A stretch of DNA of 29,621 nt, taken from assembly GCA_038239195.1 (NCBI GenBank), contig JBBSEZ010000062.1:1-29621 (forward strand). Direction: 5' to 3'. Of the stretch, positions 1-10,300 are shown one piece after another. The notes beneath the pieces were generated by a model that saw only the letters and a program-made list of their open reading frames with translations, did no database searches and was not told where the DNA came from. How positions within the stretch are numbered: the stretch's first letter is position 1; each line of letters starts with the position of its first letter. The position numbers and the translations under genes were made by a program. This stretch comes from JBBSEZ01 sp038239195. GTDB lineage: Bacteria > Planctomycetota > Planctomycetia > Gemmatales > Gemmataceae.

Positions 1-88
1 ACGATTCCGGGAGCGCCCGCCAAGCCGCAAGCGGCGGGCCCTGGTGCAATTCCGCTTGCGGCTTGGCAATCCGCGCTCCCGGAATCGT
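1..88. repeat. Long imperfect inverted repeat (hairpin)
   Basis: Bases 1-34 and 52-88 are near-perfect reverse complements: ACGATTCCGGGAGCGC pairs exactly at the outer ends, and CCAAGCCGCAAGCGG pairs near the loop, with a few unpaired bases between. The loop is about 17 bases. The core GCCGCAAGCGGC is a type of palindrome that I recall as common between planctomycete genes. It may be a terminator for a gene ending left of the window, or a dispersed REP-like element; there is no T-tract on the right side. The symmetry is read directly from the sequence; the role is inferred. Confidence 0.7.
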
Positions 89-151
89 TGCCCCACCCGA
101 CGCTGAGGAAAGCGTTGTCGTCGCCTGCGCCCGTACCCAAAGCCCGCCTTC

Positions 152-180
152 TTGCCTTGCCATGCCTCCGGAAAGACAAT
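152..180 (+). promoter_or_regulatory. Candidate sigma-70-type promoter for the exported protein
   Basis: TTGCCT at 152-157 and GACAAT at 175-180 are separated by exactly 17 bases, and the start codon chosen for the next gene lies 36 bases after the -10 box. Both boxes are imperfect, so this is a weak prediction. Confidence 0.3.
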
Positions 181-216
181 CATCTCATCGCCCGATGAAT
201 GGTCGAGGGCGCAGAG

Positions 217-2586
217 ATGATCCGACTGCTGGCTGTCCTGATCCTGGCGAACGCGGCTTTCCTGGCGTTCGCCCATGCCGCCGCGCCTCCCGAGCTGGAG
301 CGCCTCAAGGTCGAGGCGGAGCTTCGCAAGAAGCCGATCGCGACGGCGGGCGGCGAGGTGGGCGACCTCCTGCGCACGTGGTGGAAGGAAGGGACGGCCG
401 CAGGCAACGCCGGCGACTTCTACGACAACCGCGACCGCGCCCACTCCGACCTCGACACCTCCCCCCACCCGCAACTCCAGCGCGTGAAATACTCGCCGGA
501 GGAAATGAAGCGGCGGCTCGACTGGGCGCTGGCCAACACCACCCAGCCGTTCGTCGTCTTCGGCAACTCGTCCACCTCGGCACCGCCGACCCAAGGTGGC
601 AGCAACGTCCGCAGCTACTACTGCAACCCGCGCGGCCTGCCGTTCCTCTATCGCCACTACACCCACAACAACGTCTACGTCTATCCCGAACATCGCGATC
701 ACGACCCCGGGCACAACGGCGAGGGCGACGGCTACGGCGACCTCTATCCGACCAACACGCCCTACCTCATCACCTCGCAGGGCTCGTCGGGCTCCGACCA
801 GCCGTTCATGCGCGCCCTTCCGCTCACTCTCGCCGCCTTCCGCCCCGAGGTGAAGCGCAAGCTCGTCGAGAGCGGGCTGCTCGTGCCGACCGTGCAGATG
901 ATCTTCCGCTCGTCGAACAAGCACCTCGGCAACCCGAAAGAGTACCTGACCGGGAAGGCCCACCCCACCGTCTTCGAGGGGAGCTGGGTCGATCCGCTCA
1001 AGATGGTGCGCGCCGCCCACGACGTCCGGCTCGGTACGATCCCGCCGATGGTTCAGCTCGAGGCGATCGAGGAGACGCAGCAGGCGAACGGGCGCGATTA
1101 CTTCGAGCCGGCGGGGTTGGGCGAGAAGCTGGCAGACACGCCCGCCGTCATCGCGCGCATCTGGCGCGGCAAGGACTACCAGCGCCGGCTGATCGTCAGC
1201 GCCGAGGGCAGCTACGACCTCAACAAGCGCCCCCTTACCTACCACTGGGTGGTGCTGCGCGGCGACGAGAAGAAGATCGAGATCGTGCCGCGCAACAAGG
1301 CGGGCTCCGTGGCGGAAATCGTGGTCTCCTATCACCCGCGCCGGCCGATCGCGCCGGGCTCGGCGATGGAGTCGAACCGCGTCGATCTCGGCGTCTTCGT
1401 CCACAACGGAGCGCATTACTCCGCGCCGGGCTTCCTCACGTTCTTCTCGCTGGACAGCGAGGCCCGCACCTACGACGCGAAGGGGCGGATCTTGGAGGTC
1501 GGGCACGGCATGGGCGAGGCCACCCTTGCCGTGCCCGACCTCGGGGCCCTGTGCGCCCGGGTGACGGGCGAGAAGTTGTGCTGGCGGGTGCTCGGCCTGA
1601 CGAAAGCACAGAGCGCCGCCCTGGCGAAGGTGGGCGAAGAAGACAGAGAGCTGGCGCGCGACCTTGCCAAGGCCCGGTTGGCGCGGGCGAAAAGCGAGCA
1701 AGCACACCGGCAGGCCCTCCAGAAGGCCCAGACGGCCGAGAAGGCCCTCGCCGGGGCCCGCAAGGAGCACGACGCAAAGCCGGCCCCGGCCACGAAGGCG
1801 CGCGTGGCGGAGCTAGAGCAAGCTCTGATCGACGTCCGGGTGGGGGCCACCGCGGCGAGCCTCGCGCTCAACGTGGCGGACAAGGAGGTTCGGGCGCGAC
1901 AGGAAGCGCGCGCCCGATTGCATACCGGGAAGAGGCCAGGGCTCGACGCGGCGCCGCGCCCGTTCCTGGAGGGGCGCCTGCGCGCGGCTGCGAACAACCC
2001 CAATCTGAGCAAGGACCACCGGGGCGACTTGACGACGCAGCTAAAGGACGCGCCCGCGCCGCGCCGGGCGGCCGTCCGGGGAGCGCTGGCGCGCCTTGGC
2101 GGGCTCGGCGTCGTGAAGGCCGGCGCTGGCCTCGCGTTCGAGTTGACGCCCTTGCAGGCGGGGAGGCTCTCCGCTTACGAGAAGGCCGAGCTCGCCCGGT
2201 TCCATGCCACCTTGCTGGCGGAGGTCGTGCTGCCCGGCAGCGTGGAAGCGCGCTTCCTCGACAACTTTGTCGATCAGCGCCTGACTGTCCCGAAGGCGTG
2301 GCGCGACGTCTACCGCTACGATGCCGCGGGCAAGCTCCTCGGCTGGGCTCGCCACGATGGAAAGGGCCCCACCGACTTCACCGCCGACGGGTTGTTGGTG
2401 TTGGAGAAGGACAGGGCTGGGCGGCCGATCAGGGCGCGAACGGTCCGCTACGCGCTGCCACTGCCGTACAACCTCGCCGTGCGCAAGCCGCTGAAGCAGG
2501 AGCTCGGCGACGAGCTAGTCGCCTACGAATACGACGGCGACAAGGCGCGGGTGAAAAGTCGCACAAAGGTCGAAGGCAGAAAGTAA
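217..2586 (+). CDS. Exported protein of unknown function, 789 aa
   Basis: I do not recognise this family. The start at 217 was chosen because MIRLLAVLILANAAFLAFAHA is a good signal peptide directly at the N-terminus and a GAGGG stretch precedes it; an in-frame ATG at 199 has no ribosome-binding site. Mature residues up to about 300 are rich in Tyr, His, Asp and Asn (for example YRHYTHNNVYVYPEHRDHD), followed by a beta-rich stretch at about 312-418 that resembles a PKD/Ig-like domain (SAEGSYDLNKRPLTYHWVV). About 467-570 is an Ala/Lys/Glu-rich coiled coil. The C-terminus (roughly 690-789) is again globular with YRYDAAGKLLGW and YEYDGDKARVKS, reminiscent of YD-type repeats. It probably acts outside the cytoplasm. 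It is convergent with the caspase-like genes and not obviously part of an operon. Confidence is high that the gene is real and low for any function. Confidence 0.85.
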   Translation: MIRLLAVLILANAAFLAFAHAAAPPELERLKVEAELRKKPIATAGGEVGDLLRTWWKEGTAAGNAGDFYDNRDRAHSDLDTSPHPQLQRVKYSPEEMKRRLDWALANTTQPFVVFGNSSTSAPPTQGGSNVRSYYCNPRGLPFLYRHYTHNNVYVYPEHRDHDPGHNGEGDGYGDLYPTNTPYLITSQGSSGSDQPFMRALPLTLAAFRPEVKRKLVESGLLVPTVQMIFRSSNKHLGNPKEYLTGKAHPTVFEGSWVDPLKMVRAAHDVRLGTIPPMVQLEAIEETQQANGRDYFEPAGLGEKLADTPAVIARIWRGKDYQRRLIVSAEGSYDLNKRPLTYHWVVLRGDEKKIEIVPRNKAGSVAEIVVSYHPRRPIAPGSAMESNRVDLGVFVHNGAHYSAPGFLTFFSLDSEARTYDAKGRILEVGHGMGEATLAVPDLGALCARVTGEKLCWRVLGLTKAQSAALAKVGEEDRELARDLAKARLARAKSEQAHRQALQKAQTAEKALAGARKEHDAKPAPATKARVAELEQALIDVRVGATAASLALNVADKEVRARQEARARLHTGKRPGLDAAPRPFLEGRLRAAANNPNLSKDHRGDLTTQLKDAPAPRRAAVRGALARLGGLGVVKAGAGLAFELTPLQAGRLSAYEKAELARFHATLLAEVVLPGSVEARFLDNFVDQRLTVPKAWRDVYRYDAAGKLLGWARHDGKGPTDFTADGLLVLEKDRAGRPIRARTVRYALPLPYNLAVRKPLKQELGDELVAYEYDGDKARVKSRTKVEGRK

Positions 2587-2597
2587 TCGCCCTGGTT

Positions 2598-2618
2598 GTC
2601 GCTATCGAGGATAGCGAC
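2598..2618 (+). terminator. Hairpin between convergent genes
   Basis: GTCGCTATC, a GAG loop and GATAGCGAC form a perfect 9-bp stem starting 12 bases after the stop codon of the exported protein. There is no clear T-tract. The position between two convergent genes suggests it ends transcription from the plus strand and perhaps from both sides. Bases 2619-2752 hold nothing else that I recognise. Confidence 0.55.
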
Positions 2619-2752
2619 GAGAACGCCTCCGGTAAGCCCCTCGAAGGTGCGCTGCCCGCTCTCTGAGGAAGCGCTCCGCAGGCGAACGGCCCTATTCTCG
2701 AGCTCGGCCACCGCACCCGTCCGGCGGAGAAGGCGGCGACCGTCCCTCTGAC

Positions 2753-5700
2753 TCAAGGCCCCGCCGGCAAGAACAACGTCACCTCCGCCTCCGCCGTCGC
2801 CCCCGGCTTCAGCACGATGAACTCGTCGTTCTTCCGCGGGAACTGCCCCGCGTACCCATACGGCCGTTTCGTGGACGACACGCGATACCGCCCCGGCGGC
2901 ACGTCGTTGAACGCGAACCCGCCGTCGGCCTTGGTCGCCGTCTTCCCCTTCTGCGCTCCCTTGTCGTCGCGCAGGATGACCTCCAGCCCCTGCTGCGGCG
3001 TGGTGCCATACGAAACCTTTCCCACGATCTTGCCGGGGGCCGTCAGGCCAGGATCGACTTCGACCAGCTCGAGGGTAGTGGTGGCGAACGTACTCAGTCC
3101 CAGGCCGTTGACGAAGCGAACGCTCACGTCGAGCGGGCCCTTGCGGTCGGCCGGCAGCGGGAGCTTCGCGCCCCACGTCGTCTTCTCCTTGTCCAGCGCC
3201 GTGCCCGGCGTTGTCTTCGCGCCGGCCGGCACCTTGCCGTCGGCCGGCTGGCCCACGAAGAAGTGGGCCTCTTTGATCCCTGCCACCGGATCGGAGCCCC
3301 GCGCCCGCAGCGCCACGGGGGCCATCCGCCACGCCTTGGCCGGCGCGCCGACAAAGCGCACCTCCGCGGGGGCTGACTCGCCCAGCACCAGCCTTCGGGC
3401 CGCGAACGCCAACTCGCCCCCCGCGCGGTTCAGCAGCCGGGCGCGCAGCTCGCGCGGGCCGCGCATGCCGCGCGTGTCCAGCTCCACCGCCCCGTCGCTC
3501 ACCGACGCCTCGAACACCAGCGCGCCGTCGGCCCCCCGCGGATCCAGCCCGATGCGCTGTCCCCGGGGCGCGTCGAGGTGTCCCTCCGCCTCGACGCGGA
3601 ACGCGCCGCCAATGATCCGGCCCAGTTTCACCTCGACGGTCGCGCCCTCCGGGGCGTTGTCCGCCTCGATCGGCACCCGGAAGGCGGGCCCCGCGAGCCC
3701 GTAATCGCTTGCCAGGCCCAGGCGCAGGGTCGGCCCGTCGAGCCGGCGCACCAGCGCCCGCCGGCCCGCGGCGGTCGGGGCCAGCTCGAACGCGAACGCC
3801 CGCGCCCAGCCGTCCACGGCCACGTGCAGCAGGGCCGGCCTGTTCCCCGCTCCGGGCGGCTCCACGCCCTCCGCGGTCAGCGTGAGCTCTTCGCCCTTCG
3901 CCGGTAGCGCCCCGTGCAGCGTCCCCTCCCGGTGGCGCGCCACGCGGCCCTCGGCGTCGGGGGCGAACGTCAACGTCGCCGTGCAGGCGGGGGGCGGTAA
4001 CTCGTCGCGCACGCGCAGCCGCACCGCCAGCCGGTTGCGCTGCGGCCCGGGGGCGGGCCCGGCCGGCGCGAATTCCGCCCCCGTCACCTCCACGTATTCG
4101 CGCGGGGCGGCGATCTCCACCTTGAGCGTGCGGCTCGACACCGGCTCGGTCCCGGCGTCGGCATCGAGAACGCGCACCACCAGCGGTCGCCGCAACGCCG
4201 GCAGCAGCGCGACCACGGGCGCCGGCGCCGCGACGGGCGGAAGGGCCCCGATGGGCGGCGGAGGGGCGGGCGGCGCTTTGAACGCGACGGGCGCGACGGC
4301 CCCCCGCTTCAACGACAGCGGGCCGGCGACGCCCACGAGGTCGCCGCCCGCCACGAGCTGGACGGTCAACTTCTCCCAGTCCCGCCCGCTGTTGTTGCGC
4401 AGGTACACGTGGACGGGCTGCGGCCCCTTGACCGCCCGGAGCCGCACCTCGCTCAGCGCCGGCTCGGGCCCCTTGGGGTTGGCGGACAGCACGATGTCCG
4501 GCCCCGCTACCCGCAGCGCGAGCGGCACCTTGCGGTGATACGTTCGGCCCGCCAGCCGGCCCCGCACCATCACTCCCGCCGTCTCAAAAGGTGGAGAGGG
4601 CGGCAAGGCGCTTCGCCCGATCGTCGCAGGAAATCGGTAGGCCCCGCGCGGCGTGACGGACACGCCGGGAGAAGCGAGCTCGCGCCGCGCCGGGCTGGCC
4701 GTCAGGCCCGGCGGCGCCAGCACCTCCAGCTCGACCGTGGGCCTGCCCCCGGCCGGCACGACGGGCCGCACGTCCAGCTCCAGCGTGCCCGACTGGCCTG
4801 GCAGGAGCAGGGCCGGCTCGCGCACCGGAGTGATTTCCAGCTCGCTGTCGCCGGCGCGCAGCCAGGGGCGGAAGCCCGTGGCGGCCCGCGCGTACAGTTC
4901 TCCCAGGGTCGAGCCAGGGCCGTGCTCGCGGGCCAGGTAGCGGTAGCGCTCCGCCAGCCAGCCCCACAGCTCGGCCTCCTCGTTCGCCGGGCCCTGCTGC
5001 CCCGTCCCGATCAACTGCCGCCGGGCGACCACGGCCACCGCCTCCAGTTGTTCCCGCTTGCCCTGCCGCGTGGCCAGCCCTTGCCCGGCCTTCTCCACCT
5101 CCGGGCCCTCCGCCCCCAGCAGCCGTGCCAGAGCGAACGCCCGGCCCGCGCGCCGCAGGGCCGTCGCTTGCTCCACTCCTTCGCCGGGCGAGGGGAAAGG
5201 GGCCGGCGCCCGGTCGTCCCGCTCCAGGCGCTCCGCCAGGTCGCGCGCCGCCTGCCAGACGGCCCGGCGATCCTCCGCCCGCAGGAACGGGGTGGCCAGC
5301 AGCCCGTCCAGCTCCCACCACGTTCGCGGCGAGGCGCCTGGCCTGCCTGCCTCGCGCAGCAGCAACGCCACCGCCTCGGGCGCGAAGGGGCGCCGGAGTT
5401 CCGCCAGCCCGGCGCGGAGCAGGGCCGAGCGCCGGCGCAACTCGTCCGTCAGATCGGCGAGCTCCGCGGCCCCCGGGCGGGCCTTCCCGAGCCGGCCCGC
5501 CAGGTCGATCCCCTCGCGTGCCGCGGCCAGCCAGGCGGCCTCCGTCGAGGGAGTGCCGTGCTCCAGGTAGGGCAGATAAAACGGCAGCGCCAGCCGCGCC
5601 TCGTCGAGCGCGGTAAGCGCCTCGGCGACCACGTCTTGCTGGGCCATCACCTTCTGGTAATCGTCCGCCGCCCCGCGCAGCCAGGCCTCGGCCTCGCCGG

Positions 5701-7300
5701 GCGGGACCAGCCCCGGCGAGCTCAGGGCCATCTCGGCGCGGTGCCGCCGGTCCGCCGCCTCTTCGAGCGGCCGGCGCACCCAGGGAAACGTCCGCGCCCG
5801 GGCCGCCGCGCGCTCCCCGCCCAGGGCGACTTCCAGGCTTCGCCGGGCCAGGTCGCCCTGCCATTTGCCCCTTCCGCCGTCCGCCAACTCCGCGAGGAGG
5901 CGCAGCCAGGCCGTCTCCACGAACTGCGCCTTCGCCGCCCGCGATCGTAGCAGCGCGTCGAGAAAGCGCACCGCCTCCGCCGTCAGGCTCGGCTCGTCTG
6001 CCGCCGCCTCCAGCACGGCGCGCGAAACGTCCTCGGCGCTGCGCCCCTTGGTCGCTGCGAGGAAGTCGCCCGCCAGTTGGTCGCGCAGGGGGCCTGTCTT
6101 GCCGGGGGAGAGGCCCCGCGTCTTCGCCTCAAAGGAAGAGAGCCTTTGTCGCACGTCCTCCACCAGGCCCCGGTTGGCCGGCCCGGCGCTGGCCTGGGCC
6201 AGCGCGAAGGGGGGCGGGGCAGGCGAGGCGGCGCGGCGCAGGCCAGCGAGCCGCGCCAGGCAGGCCTCGCGCACGCCCTCGGCCGGGGCCCCGGCCCGCC
6301 AGTCCCGTTCGGCGACGACCAGCGCTTCCCAGGCCTCCCGGTTCGCCGGGGCCGACGTCCAGGCCTTGCGCAGCCAGTCGGGGTAGGCGGCCTCGGCGAC
6401 CTCGGCCACGGGCGGGGGCTCGCCCGGACGCATCGCCACGACGAAGTCGCGCCCCGAGCCGAGCAGGACGGGCACCTGCCGGCGCTGGCGGTTGCGCCGC
6501 GCCCACCCGTCCACGCGGTCGCGGACGAAATCGGCCAGTTCGCGCACCGACACGGGGCCCTCGCGCTGCGCCTTGCGCAGCCCTTCCTCCAGGTAGAGCC
6601 CGAACACCGACCGGCCCTTCGCCTCGGAAGCAAGGCTGACCTGCCCCGGGCCGCACGGGCACAGCACCAGCCGGCGCGCGTCCTCGACCGCGGCGAGATC
6701 GGCCTCGACCTGCGCGGGCACGTCGTCGCGCAACGTGCCCAGGGCCGGGCTTGCGAGGGGCCAGCCGACGTCGAGCACGAGCAGCTTGTTGCGGGCCGGA
6801 GAGCGCCGCAACAACTCGAGCACGCGGCGCAACGGCAGCCAGGTGGTGGGATCTCCCAGGTCGGCCGTCGCGGGCAACAGATGGACGTGTCCCTCGGCGT
6901 CGGTGCGGGCGTTCCCGCCGACGTACAGGACGAGGTTCTCCCCGGCGGGCCGCTCGGCCAGGGCCGTCAGCGCCTGTAGCATCTGCGCCAGCCCCTCGCC
7001 CGGGGCCTCCGACGTGGAGGCGAACAGCCCGCCCTGGAGCAAGGCGTCGCGGTCGCGCGCCGCGAAGGGGGGAGGGGGCACGCGCGAGTCGCGGTAGGAG
7101 GTCACGCACACGCAGGCGAAGTGGGCCGCCGCCGGGGGACGGAGCGGGTAGAGCAGGGCAACGACGAGCCCGCCCAGCAAGGCCAGCACCAGCAGCACCG
7201 CCAGGGCGCGCCGGCGCCGGGCCCCGGCTTGCCGTGCCGGCACGCCGGCCCCGCGCTCGCGCCACAGGGGCGGGACCGGCGGAAGCGGCGCGCTGGACAT
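2753..7300 (-). CDS. Membrane-anchored caspase-like (inactive) protein with Ig-like and carboxypeptidase-regulatory-like domains, 1515 aa
   Basis: Residues 1-30 are a Pro/Arg-rich cytoplasmic tail, 31-51 one membrane helix, and the rest should lie outside the cytoplasm. About 57-290 follows the caspase/metacaspase fold: a strand and loop at LVLYVGGNARTDAEGHVHLLP and a second strand at NKLLVLDVGWP. The catalytic His-Gly pair is replaced by Gly-Gly (about 128-129), and the expected Cys after LD is missing (DVGW, 177-180), so it looks like a pseudo-protease. About 300-850 is helical and Ala/Leu/Arg-rich; about 850-1400 holds beta-rich Ig-like stretches; about 1421-1515 is a carboxypeptidase-regulatory-like domain (KATKADGGFAFNDVPPGRYRV type). 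GGAGGA lies 7 bases before the ATG. It follows its longer paralogue by 26 bases, so the two are probably co-transcribed and may form a complex. Its function is unknown. Confidence 0.85.
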   Translation of the reverse strand: MSSAPLPPVPPLWRERGAGVPARQAGARRRRALAVLLVLALLGGLVVALLYPLRPPAAAHFACVCVTSYRDSRVPPPPFAARDRDALLQGGLFASTSEAPGEGLAQMLQALTALAERPAGENLVLYVGGNARTDAEGHVHLLPATADLGDPTTWLPLRRVLELLRRSPARNKLLVLDVGWPLASPALGTLRDDVPAQVEADLAAVEDARRLVLCPCGPGQVSLASEAKGRSVFGLYLEEGLRKAQREGPVSVRELADFVRDRVDGWARRNRQRRQVPVLLGSGRDFVVAMRPGEPPPVAEVAEAAYPDWLRKAWTSAPANREAWEALVVAERDWRAGAPAEGVREACLARLAGLRRAASPAPPPFALAQASAGPANRGLVEDVRQRLSSFEAKTRGLSPGKTGPLRDQLAGDFLAATKGRSAEDVSRAVLEAAADEPSLTAEAVRFLDALLRSRAAKAQFVETAWLRLLAELADGGRGKWQGDLARRSLEVALGGERAAARARTFPWVRRPLEEAADRRHRAEMALSSPGLVPPGEAEAWLRGAADDYQKVMAQQDVVAEALTALDEARLALPFYLPYLEHGTPSTEAAWLAAAREGIDLAGRLGKARPGAAELADLTDELRRRSALLRAGLAELRRPFAPEAVALLLREAGRPGASPRTWWELDGLLATPFLRAEDRRAVWQAARDLAERLERDDRAPAPFPSPGEGVEQATALRRAGRAFALARLLGAEGPEVEKAGQGLATRQGKREQLEAVAVVARRQLIGTGQQGPANEEAELWGWLAERYRYLAREHGPGSTLGELYARAATGFRPWLRAGDSELEITPVREPALLLPGQSGTLELDVRPVVPAGGRPTVELEVLAPPGLTASPARRELASPGVSVTPRGAYRFPATIGRSALPPSPPFETAGVMVRGRLAGRTYHRKVPLALRVAGPDIVLSANPKGPEPALSEVRLRAVKGPQPVHVYLRNNSGRDWEKLTVQLVAGGDLVGVAGPLSLKRGAVAPVAFKAPPAPPPPIGALPPVAAPAPVVALLPALRRPLVVRVLDADAGTEPVSSRTLKVEIAAPREYVEVTGAEFAPAGPAPGPQRNRLAVRLRVRDELPPPACTATLTFAPDAEGRVARHREGTLHGALPAKGEELTLTAEGVEPPGAGNRPALLHVAVDGWARAFAFELAPTAAGRRALVRRLDGPTLRLGLASDYGLAGPAFRVPIEADNAPEGATVEVKLGRIIGGAFRVEAEGHLDAPRGQRIGLDPRGADGALVFEASVSDGAVELDTRGMRGPRELRARLLNRAGGELAFAARRLVLGESAPAEVRFVGAPAKAWRMAPVALRARGSDPVAGIKEAHFFVGQPADGKVPAGAKTTPGTALDKEKTTWGAKLPLPADRKGPLDVSVRFVNGLGLSTFATTTLELVEVDPGLTAPGKIVGKVSYGTTPQQGLEVILRDDKGAQKGKTATKADGGFAFNDVPPGRYRVSSTKRPYGYAGQFPRKNDEFIVLKPGATAEAEVTLFLPAGP

Positions 7301-7326
7301 GGATCATCCTCCGGGGCACACGGGGC

Positions 7327-10300
7327 TCAGGGGCCCACGTCCGTGGCGACCAACGGCTGGGGCCGCGGCGGGGCCGGTGCCGGCGCGCTCAGGCCGCCGA
7401 ACTCGACCACGTGGCCGCGCTCGCGGGCCTCTTCCTTCATGGCCGAAACCGACACGAGCTGCAAGCCCCCCAGTTCGCCGAGGAGGGCGCTCATCCGGTC
7501 CTCCGCGTCCAGGCCGCCGAACCAGAACGCCCCCACGTACTTGCCGGCCGTCGCGTAGAACCGATGCTCCTGCCCCTCGGGCGCTGGCAGCCCCTCCGGG
7601 CGAGCCAGGAAGGGCCGCCCCACCGCGTGGCTGAGCCGGACCACCAGACACCACCGCTCCTCGGGCGGAGAATCGTCGCGCGGCCCCGCCCTCACCTTGC
7701 GCCTCTCCACGCGAACGCTATCGACGCTCACCTTTTCATCGCCGGCAACCGCCGGCACGGGCCGGGTGCGTGCCCGCATGACCGCGGCCGCGCTCAGGCT
7801 CGCGGCGGGCTCGGGCGCGGTTGCGCTCCACCAGACGCGCACGACCGGGGGGGCCGGGCTGTCGGTGCCCGCGCGCAAAGGCCAGCGCGGCACGTCCAGC
7901 CCCCAGGCGGGGGCCGGGTAGCCCGGTACTCCCCCCCAGCGGAGGGCAAAAGGCGCAGACGAGCCCGGCGCCTCCAACTCGAACCACGTGGCGCCGGGGC
8001 GCACCTGGCGCACCTCCGTTTCCAGGAGGGCGGGCGCCTTCTCCAGCGCCACCAGCATCTGGAGCCCGCCCTTGCCCAGCCGTTGGTTCTGGAGCAGCGT
8101 CAGGTGCCAGGCGCCTCCCTTGCGCTTCGGCCTGAATCGATTCTCGGGCTCGCGGGCGAACAGGGAGCGCTTCAGCCCGGGCCGGCCTTCGCCCGACAGT
8201 TCGAGCAGCAACACGTCGCCCCCGCCGAGGGCGACCTTCTGGCTCAGGGGCCAGCCGGCAATGGGCCGCAGGCCATAGCTGCCCGGCCTTGTCCGCGCGG
8301 GCGCCACGCTCTCGCCGTCCGCCACGACCTCGAGCGTCGGGCCGGAACGGTCGAGCGGCGACCGGGCGTCCTCGCGCACCAGGCGGTAGCGGAGGCGCGG
8401 GCGGATGGCCCGTTCGAGCGTGCCGATCAACTCCTCGACGCGCTCGGCGCGCAGGTAGGCCCCGGCGGGCTTGAGTTCGCTAACCACCGAGAACTGTTTC
8501 TCCGCCTCCTCGCCGGCCTGGAAGCCGACGACGTGGACAATGATCCCCGAGCCCTCGAAGTGCCGCTTCAGCGCCTCGGGGATGCTCTCGCCGTCGGGGT
8601 TGCCCACCTTGTCCTGCATGAAGCGGTTGTCCTCGCCGTCGGTCAGCACCACCAGCGCCTTGGGGCCCTCGACGGCGCGAAGGTCCTCGCTCGCCGCCAG
8701 CATGGCGCGCACGATGGGCGACTCGTTCCACGGCGTCAATTCCTCGACGGCGCGAACCAGGTCCGCAACCTCGCGGTCCGTCTGCATCCAGCTCGTCGGC
8801 GCCTGGAGCCGCCGGATGGTGCGCTCGGCGTCCTTGACGGTGTTGTCCGGCCCCATCGCCTGGCCGAAGGCCCACACGCTCAGCGTGGTCCCGCGGGGCA
8901 CCTTCTGAAGGACGGTGCGCAGCGCCCGCGTCACCTGACGGAAGCGCGACTTGTCGGCCCCCTCCTCGCCCGGCGGCGGGCCCATGCTGCCGGAGCAGTC
9001 CAGCACGAGGGCCAGGGCGCCCCGCGCGGTGCCGCGCTTTTCGAGCAGGCCCGGGCCGGCCCGCATCACCACGCCCGCCGTGCGCGGCGCCGGTCTCTCC
9101 AAGAAGATCGACTCCGCCAGCGGATGCAAGGAAATGGGCGTTTGCCCCTCCAGCCGGCGGCCCCGGTACAGTCCGCGCCAGGCGACCTTCGTTTCCTCGG
9201 CCACCGGCACGTCGGGGGGCGCGCCCTCGGCCAGCGCCAGCGAGGGGCTGGTCACCGTCAGGACCAGCCGCTCGCCGGGCGCCGCCAACCGCAGCGCCCG
9301 GCGCTCCCGGGCCTTCGCCGGCGCGATTTCAAGCCCCGCCCCCGCCTCGCCCCAGACCGCCGCGATGCCCGCCCCGCCGCGCGCCGCGACCTCGACGGCA
9401 AGGCGCTCGCCGGCGGTGAGGTGCCGGGCCGGCGTGGCGTCGAGGGCCGGCCCCGTGGCCGACTTCAGGCGCCGGCGCAGCTCGGCGACCTCTGCCTCGC
9501 CGCCCCGCGCTTGTGCCAGGCTCTCCGCGTCGCGCAGGAACCGTAGCCCGGCGGCCTGGTAGTAGGGGGAGCGCGCGTCTTCGCCGGCCCAGTGGTCCTC
9601 GAGGGCTCGGCGGGCCTGCCACACGAGCAAGTCGCGCAGCAGCAGCCGGCGGTAGCTCCTCGGCGGCGGATCGGTAAGCGCCTGGCAAGCGGCAGCGCCC
9701 AGCCGCCGCGTCAGCACGTCGGCGGGCCCCAGCCGGGCCTTGGCCTGCGCGGGCCCCTCGTCGCGCGCCGCGCGCGCCTCGCGCTCCACGTCGCGCGGCA
9801 GTCGGCGCCAGCGCTGGCCCACCTCTTCGCCGGCCCGCCCCAGCGAGCGCCACCAGTGTTCGTCGAGCACGAAGGTCCGCACGCGGTGGCTCACCTGTTC
9901 CCAGTTCTCGCGCCCCCCCGCGGGCCCGTCGAACGTTTCCTTGCCCAGCGCCGAGAGCGCCAGCCGTCCTTGCCGCGCGGCGCGCAGCTTCACTTGCTCG
10001 GCCTCGTGCCGGTCGGCGCTGGCGGCGGGCGCGGCCTCTCCCAGCGCTTCGCGCAGCGCCAGCCGTCGCCGCCGTTGGAGCAACCTCATCCGCAGTTCGT
10101 GCTCGAGGAACGGCACCCCCAGCACGGCCTCGACCTCCGCCCAGGCATGCGCCGGCAAGCTCTCGCAAGTTCGGGCGTACGCGTCAAGTCGAGATCGCAG
10201 GTCGAGCAGCCCGCGCTCCACCTCGCCCGTCAACCGGGCCAGTTCGGCCGGCGCCAGCGCCGACGGGGAAGGCGGGGCAAGCTCCAGCGACCGGGAAAGG

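Noticed and set aside
63..2666. 867-codon frame overlapping the exported protein
   Set aside because: Arg/Pro/Gly-rich composition typical of an out-of-frame reading of high-GC DNA; the other frame has a signal peptide and normal composition.
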